A stretch of 17,516 nt of DNA, taken from assembly GCA_024640385.1 (NCBI GenBank), contig JAHEFC010000023.1:1-17516 (forward strand), given 5' to 3'. Source of the DNA: Sphingobacteriales bacterium (GTDB lineage Bacteria; Bacteroidota; Bacteroidia; Chitinophagales; Chitinophagaceae). The notes below the pieces were generated by a model. That model was not told the origin of the DNA. It was given only the letters and a program-made list of their open reading frames with translations, and searched no databases. Made by a program: the position numbers and the translations under genes. Every line of letters starts with the position of its first letter. Position 1 is the stretch's first letter. Of the stretch, positions 6,478 to 14,139 are shown piece by piece.

Positions 6478-8623
6478 TCTTGAATCCTCCATTGATCACA
6501 AAGCCGTCCAACGGAGCATAAATGTCTGTGAAGGTAGGGTTGCTGATGGGGCCGGTATAAATGCTGCCGAATTTAGTCTGGCGGGTATCCGTGAAATTTT
6601 CCAGGTTAATGAAAATGGAAAATTTCTCCCAAAGCTTCTCACCCATCAGGCCCATGATCCAATAAGATCTTCCGGTTGTGCCATCATTCAGCAGCTGCGG
6701 ACTGTAGTAATATGCTTCTAACCCGATCTTGAGATTCTCTTCTTTCTCAAACATCAGCACATTGTTCAGCCGGTGCCTGGCTGTTAGCGGGAACCACTCT
6801 TTGTTTCCTTCAAAATAGGTGTTGACATCTGCATAAGTATAGCCAACAAAAAGTTTGAAGTCGCCGTATGTGAACCTAAGGTTGGTTTCCATGCCCTTGG
6901 TATCCATATGGCCATCTGCATTGACAAATTCTGATGCTGATCCGGCGCTGGTGAGTACCAGGGCCCTGTTCAGCCTGGTGTAGAAAAATAACTGGTTAAT
7001 GGAGAAACCAAGATCTCCGAAATGGGTGCGGTAATTCAGGTCCATATTCATGCCCAGTGACCTTTCGTTTTCCGTTTTTTGGGTATTTATGGGAAGGATA
7101 TTCTGAAATTGGATACGTTCCGATTCTTCATTGAAAACGGTTGGCGTTTTATATCCGAAGCCACCGCCAATACGCATCGTAACAAGGGGCGAGAAGCGCA
7201 TCATGGCAGAAGCCCTGGGCAGCAGTTCGAAACAATATTCTTTTACATAGTCGCCACGCAGGCCGGTTTCCAGGGTGAGAAACTTGCTGATCGACCATTC
7301 GTTCTGTACAAACAGTCCAAATGTATTGTAGTGATAGTCCAGCAGCGGCTCAGTAGTTTGCTGAGATTCGGCAAAATCATCGGTGAGGAGATTTGCGCCA
7401 ACTACCCAATCCATTTTTTCGTGCCGGTTGGTGTACGTAAGTTCAGAAAAACTGGATTGTTGCAATCCTTTGAATTGGTAAGAGGGAATGAGGATCTCCC
7501 GATCGAATCGGCTATAGCTGTTCTTGAAGTTCAGTGCAGCATGATCAGTCAGGCGATGCGTTATGCCCAACTGGGTAGTGAACCGGTCTGTGTAGTTCTT
7601 TTCATAATAGCCATCAACATCTTCTTTGATATAGTCCATGGACCCGCCCACACGGTTTTCCGTGATATAGCTGAAGCCGATATTGGCCGTTGTTTTTTCT
7701 CCGTAAAGAAAGAGTTTTGGATTGATGGTATAGCGTTCAAATTTCGGGATGGCAGTGAGGCCGATATCGGCAGGGTCGTAAGGACTGCCTGAATTTCGGG
7801 AACCAAATAGGGTAAGTCCCAGTTTGCCGTATTTCTCACTATAGAAGCCGCTCAGGTCCAGTCCTGCGGCAGTTGTGGCATTGGCCATAAAGCTCAGTTC
7901 ACGTTCTTCGGTTGGGACCTTGGATACGAGGTTGACCAGTCCTGCAATGGCGCCTCCGCCGTAGAGTGTGGACGAAGATCCTTTTATTACTTCCACCTGG
8001 CGCAGGTCCAGGGGTGCGATCTGCATGATGCTTAATCCACCTGAAAAACCGGCGTACAACGGGTAACCGTCTTTCAGGATCAGGGTATATCTTCCATCCA
8101 AACCCTGAATGCGGATGCTTGAATTGTAAGAAGTGGCAGAAGTTTGCTGGGTTTGGATGCCGGTACTTTCATTGAGCAACATCCGGATGTCGCCCGGTTT
8201 CATATTTCCTTTTTCTGCCAGCTCTTCCCCGTTGATCACTTCGATGCGTGTGGGGTTATTAGTGATGCTCCTGCTAGTCCTGGTGGCTTCTATGACGATC
8301 TCTTCTTCATGTTCCTCTTCGGCCTCCTGTAACAATACTTCAAGCGGTTCATCGGGCACCTGGGGAACATTTACGGTGATCTGTTTATTCTGAAAACCCA
8401 CAAAAGAGACTGTTACGTTGTAAGAACCTGTTGCCAGATCATTAAGAACGGCCAGTCCGCTGCTATCGGCTGCAATGGATCTTTTTAGTGCCGGAATGGC
8501 CACTGTGGCGCCGGGTAAGGGCGATCTGTTTGCTGAATCCCGGATGGAAAGCCTGATGGTATGTTGGCCCCGGATGGCGAGGAATGAGAAAAACAGTAAA
8601 ATGGTAAAGATTGCCTTTCTCAT
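6467..8623 (-). CDS. TonB-dependent outer-membrane receptor with carboxypeptidase-regulatory-like domain
   Basis: The 718-residue outer-membrane protein has a signal peptide at residues 1-20 (ending RGQ), a CarboxypepD_reg-like beta-sandwich at about 21-100, a very acidic linker with one histidine (EAEEEHEEE, 100-108), and a TonB-box-like EIVIEATRT (108-116). The plug domain covers about 117-236 with SIRIQGLDGRYTLILKDG and VEVIKGSSSTLYGGGAIAG. A 22-strand-type barrel runs to the C-terminus (GFVINGGFKIRL). Length and lack of a SusD neighbour point to the metal/siderophore/vitamin-type receptors rather than SusC-type glycan importers. Substrate is not readable from sequence. It is divergent from the ArsR-rhodanese regulator and probably under its control. 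Its 3' end overlaps the PhzF gene by 11 bp, leaving no space for an intergenic terminator. Confidence 0.92.
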   Translation of the reverse strand: MRKAIFTILLFFSFLAIRGQHTIRLSIRDSANRSPLPGATVAIPALKRSIAADSSGLAVLNDLATGSYNVTVSFVGFQNKQITVNVPQVPDEPLEVLLQEAEEEHEEEIVIEATRTSRSITNNPTRIEVINGEELAEKGNMKPGDIRMLLNESTGIQTQQTSATSYNSSIRIQGLDGRYTLILKDGYPLYAGFSGGLSIMQIAPLDLRQVEVIKGSSSTLYGGGAIAGLVNLVSKVPTEERELSFMANATTAAGLDLSGFYSEKYGKLGLTLFGSRNSGSPYDPADIGLTAIPKFERYTINPKLFLYGEKTTANIGFSYITENRVGGSMDYIKEDVDGYYEKNYTDRFTTQLGITHRLTDHAALNFKNSYSRFDREILIPSYQFKGLQQSSFSELTYTNRHEKMDWVVGANLLTDDFAESQQTTEPLLDYHYNTFGLFVQNEWSISKFLTLETGLRGDYVKEYCFELLPRASAMMRFSPLVTMRIGGGFGYKTPTVFNEESERIQFQNILPINTQKTENERSLGMNMDLNYRTHFGDLGFSINQLFFYTRLNRALVLTSAGSASEFVNADGHMDTKGMETNLRFTYGDFKLFVGYTYADVNTYFEGNKEWFPLTARHRLNNVLMFEKEENLKIGLEAYYYSPQLLNDGTTGRSYWIMGLMGEKLWEKFSIFINLENFTDTRQTKFGSIYTGPISNPTFTDIYAPLDGFVINGGFKIRL

Positions 8624-8663
8624 TCAGATAAAATATTTCATCAAGTGTTTTCGTGTTTGAACC

Positions 8664-8671
8664 CAAAGTTA
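8664..8671 (-). promoter_or_regulatory. Putative -7 promoter box (TAACTTTG) for the TonB receptor gene
   Basis: On the minus strand TAACTTTG matches the Bacteroidota -7 consensus TAnnTTTG exactly and lies about 40 bases before the receptor start at 8623. A GGTTTC about 20 bases further upstream is only a weak -33 match, so the promoter may be weak or activator-assisted. Confidence 0.4.
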
Positions 8672-8713
8672 AGGGCAATGGAGCCAGGGGGAAACCGGGG
8701 GCTGAATTCTCAT

Positions 8714-8745
8714 CTATTCAATGATTTTGTAGAATAGTAGAATAG
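8714..8745. promoter_or_regulatory. Putative operator: CTATTC / GAATAG / GAATAG repeats
   Basis: CTATTC (8714-8719) is followed by two copies of its reverse complement GAATAG at 8732-8737 and 8740-8745, giving an inverted repeat with a 12-base centre plus a direct repeat of 8-base period. The elements flank and lie inside the spacer of the promoter driving the ArsR-rhodanese gene, where a bound dimer would block RNA polymerase. The cognate repressor is inferred to be the adjacent ArsR-family protein. The spacing differs from the ATTC-N8-GAAT site known for SqrR/BigR-type regulators. Confidence 0.45.
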
Positions 8746-8756
8746 GCTTATTTTTG
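8726..8756 (+). promoter_or_regulatory. Bacteroidota-type promoter for the ArsR-rhodanese gene
   Basis: TTTG at 8726-8729 (-33 element) and TATTTTTG at 8749-8756 (exact fit to the TAnnTTTG -7 element) are separated by 19 bases, the usual spacing for the primary Bacteroidota sigma factor. Transcription would start near 8762, about 15 bases before the ATG at 8777. Putative operator repeats lie between the two boxes. Confidence 0.6.
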
Positions 8757-8776
8757 AGCAAAGAATTGAAGATATT

Positions 8777-9439
8777 ATGCCAACAGAAACCTTAAAAGAG
8801 CAGGTTTACAGGGAGTTGTCACGTGCCACCCATGCCTTATCAAACCCGAAGCGGTTGGAACTGCTGGATATTCTTTCCAATAAAGAGTGGTCCGTTGAAG
8901 AGCTTTCGAAAGAGATCTCCATGTCGGTTGCCAGTACTTCCCAGCACCTGCAGGTGCTTAAGTTGGCGAAGCTTGTCAATACCAGGCGGGAGGGCAATTT
9001 CATTATATACAGTATTTCAGACGATAGTGTGCTGAGACTTGTATCCGTTGTAAGAGATCTTGGTTTCAGGAAATATGCGGAGGTAGACAAGCTCATCAAT
9101 GATTTTAAGAGTGATAAAAAGGACCTGGAATCGATTACGCTGGAAACCCTGATTACAAGATCAAAGAAGGAAAAGATCATCCTGATCGATGTGCGGCCGG
9201 AAGAGGAGTATAATGCAGGACATATCGAACATGCGGTTTCCATACCCTTATCACAATTAAAAAAGAGGGTCCATGAACTGCCTAAAGGGAAAACCGTGGT
9301 TGCTTACTGCAGGGGGCCTTTATGTGTAATGGCGGTAGATGCGGTGAATATATTGAAGGGAAAGAATATTAAAGCCTTGCGAATGGAAGATGGTTATACC
9401 GAATGGAAATTGAAGCAAAAGGTATTCAGTAAAAATTAA
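8777..9439 (+). CDS. ArsR-family HTH regulator fused to a rhodanese domain
   Basis: The 220-residue protein combines two domains. Residues about 10-95 form an ArsR-type winged helix (ALSNPKRLELLDIL at 20-33, recognition helix SVASTSQHLQVLKLAKLV at 50-67, wing TRREGNFIIYSI at 69-80). This domain contains no cysteine, so the classical ArsR/SmtB metal site is absent. Residues about 120-216 form a rhodanese-like domain (IILIDVRPEEEYNAGHIEHA at 134-153) with active-site loop YCRGPLC, cysteines 178 and 183, and the closing helix GYTEWK. Such fusions are generally taken to sense sulfur or redox species through the rhodanese cysteine. Here C178 would carry a persulfide or form a disulfide with C183. 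It is divergent from the TonB receptor, followed after 27 bp by an MFS transporter, and likely autoregulated through the repeats at 8714-8745. Confidence 0.9.
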   Translation: MPTETLKEQVYRELSRATHALSNPKRLELLDILSNKEWSVEELSKEISMSVASTSQHLQVLKLAKLVNTRREGNFIIYSISDDSVLRLVSVVRDLGFRKYAEVDKLINDFKSDKKDLESITLETLITRSKKEKIILIDVRPEEEYNAGHIEHAVSIPLSQLKKRVHELPKGKTVVAYCRGPLCVMAVDAVNILKGKNIKALRMEDGYTEWKLKQKVFSKN

Positions 9440-9466
9440 TAGAAATATTGTAAGCCAATTACTCCA

Positions 9467-10738
9467 ATGACAAATATTAAACTGGGCTTGAAAGAGAACT
9501 GGAAACAGTTCGTTCTTCTGGTTATTATCAATGGATTTGTTGGCGGTATGGTGGGACTTGAACGGTCGATCCTGCCCGAAATTGCAGGGAAGGAATTTGC
9601 CATTGCCGCAAAAACTGCGATCCTTTCCTTTATTGTTGTTTTCGGAATTGTAAAAGCCATTACAAACTATTACACTGGTACATTGGCCAATAAATTCGGC
9701 AGAAAAAACCTGCTGGTGGCCGGATGGGTAGTTGGAATTCCAATACCGTTGATCCTGATGTTTGCACCTGCCTGGAGCTGGATCATTGCGGCCAATGTTT
9801 TATTAGGCATCAACCAGGGGCTTACCTGGAGCAGTACTGTAGTGATGAAGATCGACCTGGTGGGGGAGAAGCAACGGGGCTTCGCCATGGGACTGAATGA
9901 GTTTGCCGGTTATATTTCAGTTGCCCTGGTCGCATTCCTGACAGGCTGGATCGCAAGTGAGTATGGCGTCAGGCCTTATCCATTCTACACTGGGATCGTT
10001 CTGGTCATACTTGGGTTATTGGGCAGTATCTTCCTGGTGAAGGATACAAAACATCATGTTGCCAGGGAAACCACTTACAGTAATATTCCCCGGTTGAAGA
10101 ATATTTTCTGGGATACCACCTGGAAGAACAAGAACCTGGGTTCGGTTACCCAGGCTGGTTTGATCAACAACCTGAATGACGGAATGGTTTGGGGCATTTT
10201 CCCCATTATGCTGGCCACAAAAGGCTTCAACTTATCTGAAATTGGGATCATTACAGCTATTTACCCGGCTGTCTGGGGTCTGGGCCAGTTGGTGACAGGT
10301 GCCATGGCAGACCGGTTCTGCAAGAAGGATATGTTATATACCGGTATGCTGCTACAGGCCGTTGGATTAGTGAGTTTACTTTGGGTCAATAGCATGGCTC
10401 ATTACATCATTATTTCTTCCATCCTGGGTTGGGGTACGGCCATGGTTTATCCTACGTTTTTGGCTACGGTGGCGGAAAATACTAATCCCCATGACAGGGC
10501 AAAAAGCATTGGAATATTCCGCTTGTGGAGAGACCTGGGATATGCCATAGGCGCTATTCTCACGGGTATCATAGCAGACCTGATCAGTATCAATGCGTCC
10601 ATACTATTCATTGGCATACTGACTTTCTTGTCGGCAGTGATCATTTTTTTCAGGATGAAATGCAGTATAGGCGCGATCTGGCAAATGTGGACCTGGCTGA
10701 TCCCCAAAGCAAAGAGAGCGAATGGACAAATGAACTAA
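9467..10738 (+). CDS. Major facilitator superfamily transporter
   Basis: The 423-residue inner-membrane protein has about 12 hydrophobic helices in two halves. The loop 2-3 motif reads GTLANKFGRKNLLVAG (about residues 71-86), matching the MFS motif A pattern GxLaDrxGRk. The equivalent loop of the second half is GAMADRFCKKDMLYTG. Helix 5 region LNEFAGYISVAL and the second-half helix FRLWRDLGYAIGAILTG carry charged residues conserved in this subgroup. It lies 27 bp after the ArsR-rhodanese gene and is probably in the same transcript. The substrate is unknown; metabolite or toxic-ion efflux under the regulator is a reasonable inference. The last 25 or so residues after helix 12 are Trp-rich and unusual for a cytoplasmic tail, and an alternative frame after the seven-T run near 10645 reads more like one. 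Confidence 0.9.
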   Translation: MTNIKLGLKENWKQFVLLVIINGFVGGMVGLERSILPEIAGKEFAIAAKTAILSFIVVFGIVKAITNYYTGTLANKFGRKNLLVAGWVVGIPIPLILMFAPAWSWIIAANVLLGINQGLTWSSTVVMKIDLVGEKQRGFAMGLNEFAGYISVALVAFLTGWIASEYGVRPYPFYTGIVLVILGLLGSIFLVKDTKHHVARETTYSNIPRLKNIFWDTTWKNKNLGSVTQAGLINNLNDGMVWGIFPIMLATKGFNLSEIGIITAIYPAVWGLGQLVTGAMADRFCKKDMLYTGMLLQAVGLVSLLWVNSMAHYIIISSILGWGTAMVYPTFLATVAENTNPHDRAKSIGIFRLWRDLGYAIGAILTGIIADLISINASILFIGILTFLSAVIIFFRMKCSIGAIWQMWTWLIPKAKRANGQMN

Positions 10739-10790
10739 TGCTTTCTTTAAAAGCATGTCCTACAATTAGCGACTGGTGAGATATTGAGAT

Positions 10791-10997
10791 TTAACAACAG
10801 TGATGTCCTTTCTGCACAGGCGGACATTTTACAGAACCATAGCTGCAAAAAACGCAGCAATCACCGGGTTTGGGTTTCAACACTGTTTTACATTTTTCGC
10901 AGGTATAAAAATACTGGCAGGCATCAGTTGGCATTTGTTCTGTCTTAATATGACCGCAAACAGGGCAGGTGATCTCCGAGTTAAGGATGATTTCCAT
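10791..10997 (-). CDS. GDCCVxC-domain small zinc-ribbon protein (cysteine form)
   Basis: The 68-residue protein has eleven cysteines. It contains a zinc ribbon made of CPVCG (C11, C14) and CEKC (C33, C36), then the family signature GDCCVFCSYGSVKCPP (residues 45-60), and a terminal HHCC. This matches the group of short proteins named GDCCVxC domain-containing (seleno)proteins. In this copy every position is an ordinary Cys codon (TGC TGC at the GDCC), so it is the non-seleno form. Members are often found beside mercury or other metal-handling genes; the role is unproven, with thiol metal binding or redox as the likely options. It is convergent with the MFS gene (52 bp apart) and divergent from the GNAT gene (50 bp). 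Confidence 0.85.
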   Translation of the reverse strand: MEIILNSEITCPVCGHIKTEQMPTDACQYFYTCEKCKTVLKPKPGDCCVFCSYGSVKCPPVQKGHHCC

Positions 10998-11047
10998 AGG
11001 TTAAATGTATTGAAATGGATAGTAATTTGTAGTCAACAGCATTTGAT

Positions 11048-11578
11048 ATGGCAGAAATTGAAATCATAGAGGTAACAGAACAAAGCATATTTGAATTGCG
11101 TGAATTAGGAGTGCAGACTTTCAGTGAAACGTTTGCCGATCTTAATTCAGCGGAGAATATGAATAAATACCTGGAGGAGAATCTCAATATCGATAAACTA
11201 AGAACTGAGTTGCAGGACCCGGAGTCGAAATTTTATTTTGCTTTGGTTGATGGTGAAAAGGCAGGATATCTGAAGATCAATTTCGGGCAATCGCAAACGG
11301 AATTGAAAGATCCGGATTCGATGGAGATCGAGAGAATTTATGTTTTGAAAAAATTTCTAGGGAGAAAAGTTGGCCAGGCATTATTTGATAAAGCAGTCAG
11401 TTATGCGAAGGAAAGGGGGTTTACCTTTTTGTGGCTTGGCGTATGGGAAGAAAACAAAAGGGCCATTGAATTTTACAGAAAGAACGGCTTCGTTGAATTT
11501 GACAAACATATATTCATACTCGGCGATGATGCGCAAACGGATATCATGATGAAACTTGCGTTATCAGATCTACCCTGA
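11048..11578 (+). CDS. GNAT-family N-acetyltransferase, PaiA-like
   Basis: The 176-residue protein is predicted to transfer acetyl from acetyl-CoA to an amine. The acetyl-CoA binding motif A reads IERIYVLKKFLGRKVGQALF (residues 94-113), with the R106-x-x-G109-x-A111 pyrophosphate loop. It is followed by WLGVWEENKRAIEFYRKNGF (129-148), the motif B helix with the general-acid tyrosine region (Y143). The ending FDKHIFILGDDAQTDIMMK is characteristic of the PaiA-like subgroup, whose Bacillus member acetylates spermine and spermidine. Length is normal for the family. It stands alone: divergent from the GDCCVxC gene and convergent with the MazG-like gene 19 bp away. The acceptor in this organism is not established. 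Confidence 0.87.
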   Translation: MAEIEIIEVTEQSIFELRELGVQTFSETFADLNSAENMNKYLEENLNIDKLRTELQDPESKFYFALVDGEKAGYLKINFGQSQTELKDPDSMEIERIYVLKKFLGRKVGQALFDKAVSYAKERGFTFLWLGVWEENKRAIEFYRKNGFVEFDKHIFILGDDAQTDIMMKLALSDLP

Positions 11579-11597
11579 GTATTTATGTATAGTCATT

Positions 11598-11864
11598 TTA
11601 TTTTGTTGGAAGCTTGCGGGGATTGTTGAGGTAAGCAGCAACAGCCTCTTCCATATTCACGTCCATCAGGTTGGCCAGGGTCATCAACCACATCAGTACA
11701 TCTGCAAATTCTTCTTTGGCGTTCTCCTTGTCACCGCTGGCAATGGCTGATGAAAGTTCACCCACTTCTTCATGGAACCATAGCGCCGTATGATAGATCC
11801 CTCTTTCATTATCGGTTTTAAAGTATCGTTGTTTTACAATTTCCTGTAATGCTGATATGTCCAT
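11598..11864 (-). CDS. MazG-like nucleotide pyrophosphohydrolase
   Basis: The 88-residue all-helical protein is of the MazG-related NTP pyrophosphatase group, which hydrolyses (d)NTPs to the monophosphate and pyrophosphate using magnesium. The metal-binding signature is complete: E33-x-x-E36 in HEEVGELSSA and E52-x-x-D55 in EEFADVLMWL. I chose the ATG at 11864 (MDISALQEIVKQRY) because the open frame extending to 11960 would overlap 80 bases of the upstream methyltransferase and the extra residues do not look family-like. The chosen start lies 16 bp after the methyltransferase stop on the same strand, so the pair is probably one transcript. House-cleaning of nucleotides is the family role; substrate preference is unknown. 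Confidence 0.85.
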   Translation of the reverse strand: MDISALQEIVKQRYFKTDNERGIYHTALWFHEEVGELSSAIASGDKENAKEEFADVLMWLMTLANLMDVNMEEAVAAYLNNPRKLPTK

Positions 11865-11880
11865 ATTTTTATTTATTACG

Positions 11881-13071
11881 TTAGTTGGATCCGGCCGCAG
11901 ATTCCCTAATGGCATTTCTGCTGCCGCTGTATAATTCATATTCGAAAAGGCGGGAGTCAATGGTGCTGGTATAGAATTCGATCCGGCGTTTAGCCTTCAG
12001 GCCAATTTTTTTGGCAAGTTCAAGATTGCCTGTAAATACGTAACCCCAATAACCGCCGCATTTCTGTTTCATGAAATCGCCGATGCGTGCATATGTACCC
12101 TCCAGTTCAGTTACATCACCCAATCGTTCGCCATATTCGGGATTAACATAAAAAATGCCGGGTACATCTCCAGGTATTTCTGTTGCTGCAAAGTCACAAA
12201 CCGAAAATTCGATCAGTCCGGCCACTCCTGCTGCAATGGCATTCTTACGGGCATTTTCAATGGCTCTTGCACTATAGTCTGTAGCAATGATGCGAAGGCC
12301 GGGGACATCCACGATCTGTTTTTCCAGCAAGGCATCTTCCCTTACATAAACAGTTTCGTCATAACCCTGTATGTGCATGAAAGCATAGTTGGTCCGGAAT
12401 AGTCCTGGCCTGCGGTTGGTGGCGATCATAGCAGCTTCTATCGCAACAGTGCCGGAACCACACATGGGATTCACAAAAGGAGACTTACGGTCCCAGCGGG
12501 TGGCATAAATGGTTGCTGCTGCCAGGGCTTCCAGCATAGGTGCCTGGCCTGGGATCTTCCGATAGCCATGCCTGCCCAGGGAATCGCCGGAGGTATCAAT
12601 AAATATTTCTGCATGTTCGTTTTTCCAAAACAGGTGGACAACTGCCCCTGTCAATTCAGAACCTGTAGTTGGCCTGAATCCTTTTTTCTCCCGCATCCGG
12701 TCTACAATAGCATCTTTTACCCTCAGGTTGGCAAACATACTATTGTTAATGGTTTCATTATTCACATTGCTGGTAATGGAAAAATGGCCATGTTCGATCA
12801 GGATGTTTTCCCAGGGATAGTCCCGGACATTTTCATAAACAGCATCGGCATTTTCGGCGTTGAATTGTTTAAGACTGTATAGTACCTGGCTGGCGCAACG
12901 GAGATTCAGGTTCAATCTGATGCAGTCGTTGATGGTACCGGTAATGCGAACGCCGGTTACAAATGTTTCTTCTGTAGTAAATCCGAGTTCCTTGATTTCC
13001 TGCTCCAGGTAGGGAGCAAGTCTTTTGGGGCAAGTAATGATAATGACTGCTTTCTCAGTAAATAGATTCAT
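11881..13071 (-). CDS. THUMP-domain class I SAM-dependent RNA methyltransferase (RlmL/YpsC family)
   Basis: The 396-residue cytoplasmic enzyme is predicted to methylate guanosine N2 in 23S rRNA. The N-terminal part (about 1-160) has a ferredoxin-like/THUMP region, including LNLNLRCASQVLYSL (53-67) and HAEIFIDTSGDSLGRHGYR (153-171). The C-terminal Rossmann domain has SAM motif I FVNPMCGSGTVAIEAAM (199-215), the acidic end of strand 2 IIATDYSARAIENA (261-274), and catalytic motif IV NPEYGER (310-316). In the family motif IV is usually NPPYGER, so E312 is a substitution at the second proline. Length fits the single-MTase YpsC-type members rather than the longer fused RlmKL. Its neighbour downstream (MazG-like) is probably cotranscribed. 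Confidence 0.88.
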   Translation of the reverse strand: MNLFTEKAVIIITCPKRLAPYLEQEIKELGFTTEETFVTGVRITGTINDCIRLNLNLRCASQVLYSLKQFNAENADAVYENVRDYPWENILIEHGHFSITSNVNNETINNSMFANLRVKDAIVDRMREKKGFRPTTGSELTGAVVHLFWKNEHAEIFIDTSGDSLGRHGYRKIPGQAPMLEALAAATIYATRWDRKSPFVNPMCGSGTVAIEAAMIATNRRPGLFRTNYAFMHIQGYDETVYVREDALLEKQIVDVPGLRIIATDYSARAIENARKNAIAAGVAGLIEFSVCDFAATEIPGDVPGIFYVNPEYGERLGDVTELEGTYARIGDFMKQKCGGYWGYVFTGNLELAKKIGLKAKRRIEFYTSTIDSRLFEYELYSGSRNAIRESAAGSN

Positions 13072-13142
13072 TGTGGCGTTAAAGATAAAATTTTGCCGGT
13101 TTCATTACCATCTATATTTTCTGTTCAATAGTTTCTATAGTA

Positions 13143-14090
13143 TCAATGCCCAGGCATCATTTTGTCTTTTGATGACTGCTTCTTACCTGTTTGATCGAGA
13201 GCCGCTTTCAGGCCCCTGGCCAATTTTTCCGCCGGGCCTATGCCCCAGTAATGAAGGAAGAATATTCTTGGTTGTTCCCGGAGCATATGATTATGGACAG
13301 CAACTACTTCAATGTTATTTTCAACCAGTGCCTTGATCACTCCATCCACTTCGTTTTCCAGCATGGCAAAATCACCTGCCACTGCGGCCTTTTCTTCTGA
13401 ACCCTGCCAGGCTGCCCAGGTGTTGAAACCAAGAAATGTTGTAATGGGTACGCCATGTTCTGTGAGCATAACATCGGGCCTGCCAATTGTATATTTATAT
13501 ACTCCCTTATTGAGTTCTCCCCTGTATCCTAATATACTGTTCAACCGAACAGTGTCAATTGTATTGGTAACGGCAGGTACAGTGGCGTCAGCAGGGTTGT
13601 GCCCTCTTGATTGTTTTACTTTGTCCAGAATGGCCTTAACTTTTTCTGATATACTTTCAGTGGGTCCATTTCCGCCGATATGCATATACATCACATTAGG
13701 ATGATTCCTGGTAAAATGATTATGTATGGCTGAAATGGTGAATCCCTGTTTGATGACTTCCTGTTGAACCGGCTTGAGATCTGTTTCTGTAAGTACAATA
13801 TCTCCCATCACCATAGCACCCATTTGGGAAGGTGTAAAAGCCACCCATGTGCCAAGACCCATTGGAGGTATGATCCTGAAACTGTCAACTATTACATTCA
13901 GGTCGTTCTGGGGAACGGTGATCTTATATTCGCCGCCATTTGTTGCGCCCTTAAGTCCTGTGATTTTTTCAATGGTGCTTATATCCAGGGGTCTGTATTT
14001 ATTCGGTTGGGCATTGGTAGTAAGAACTGCGATGGTGCTCAATGAAACAAGGATCAATCGCGCATGGATAGAATAATACAGCTTTTTCAT
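13143..14090 (-). CDS. Exported DUF1259 (LppY/LpqO family) protein, internally duplicated
   Basis: The 315-residue protein has a Sec signal peptide (residues 1-27, ending TTNAQ). Two similar halves follow, about 35-155 and 180-300. Each contains a strand with GLGTWVAF or GFNTWAAW, a segment beginning GDIVLTE or GDFAMLE, a helix, and an exit strand with the motif AIHNHF...MYMH (H123, N124, H125) or AVHNHML...FFLHYWGIGPAE (H266, N267, H268). This tandem HNH-bearing arrangement is characteristic of DUF1259 proteins annotated LppY/LpqO in other phyla. The paired histidines look like possible metal ligands, but no activity is known to me. The gene is a single unit divergent from the small exported protein at 14295. 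It may be periplasmic. Confidence 0.85.
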   Translation of the reverse strand: MKKLYYSIHARLILVSLSTIAVLTTNAQPNKYRPLDISTIEKITGLKGATNGGEYKITVPQNDLNVIVDSFRIIPPMGLGTWVAFTPSQMGAMVMGDIVLTETDLKPVQQEVIKQGFTISAIHNHFTRNHPNVMYMHIGGNGPTESISEKVKAILDKVKQSRGHNPADATVPAVTNTIDTVRLNSILGYRGELNKGVYKYTIGRPDVMLTEHGVPITTFLGFNTWAAWQGSEEKAAVAGDFAMLENEVDGVIKALVENNIEVVAVHNHMLREQPRIFFLHYWGIGPAEKLARGLKAALDQTGKKQSSKDKMMPGH

Positions 14091-14139
14091 TTTTACTTGT
14101 TTAACTGAAGATACTTGAATGTAAATGTCCAGTTTATAG

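Noticed and set aside
7079..7792. Plus-strand open frame of 237 codons
   Set aside because: It lies wholly antisense to the well-supported TonB receptor and its translation shows no domain or sensible composition.
8714..8737. SqrR/BigR-type ATTC-N8-GAAT operator
   Set aside because: The nearest ATTC and GAAT are 12 bases apart, not 8, so the known consensus is not met even though an inverted repeat is present.
10791..10997. Selenoprotein with in-frame TGA
   Set aside because: The GDCC codons are TGC and there is no in-frame TGA or SECIS-like need; it is the cysteine form.
11865..11960. Longer start for the MazG-like protein
   Set aside because: The extension would overlap 80 bases of the methyltransferase gene and adds Pro/Asn-rich residues not typical of the family; the ATG at 11864 fits better.
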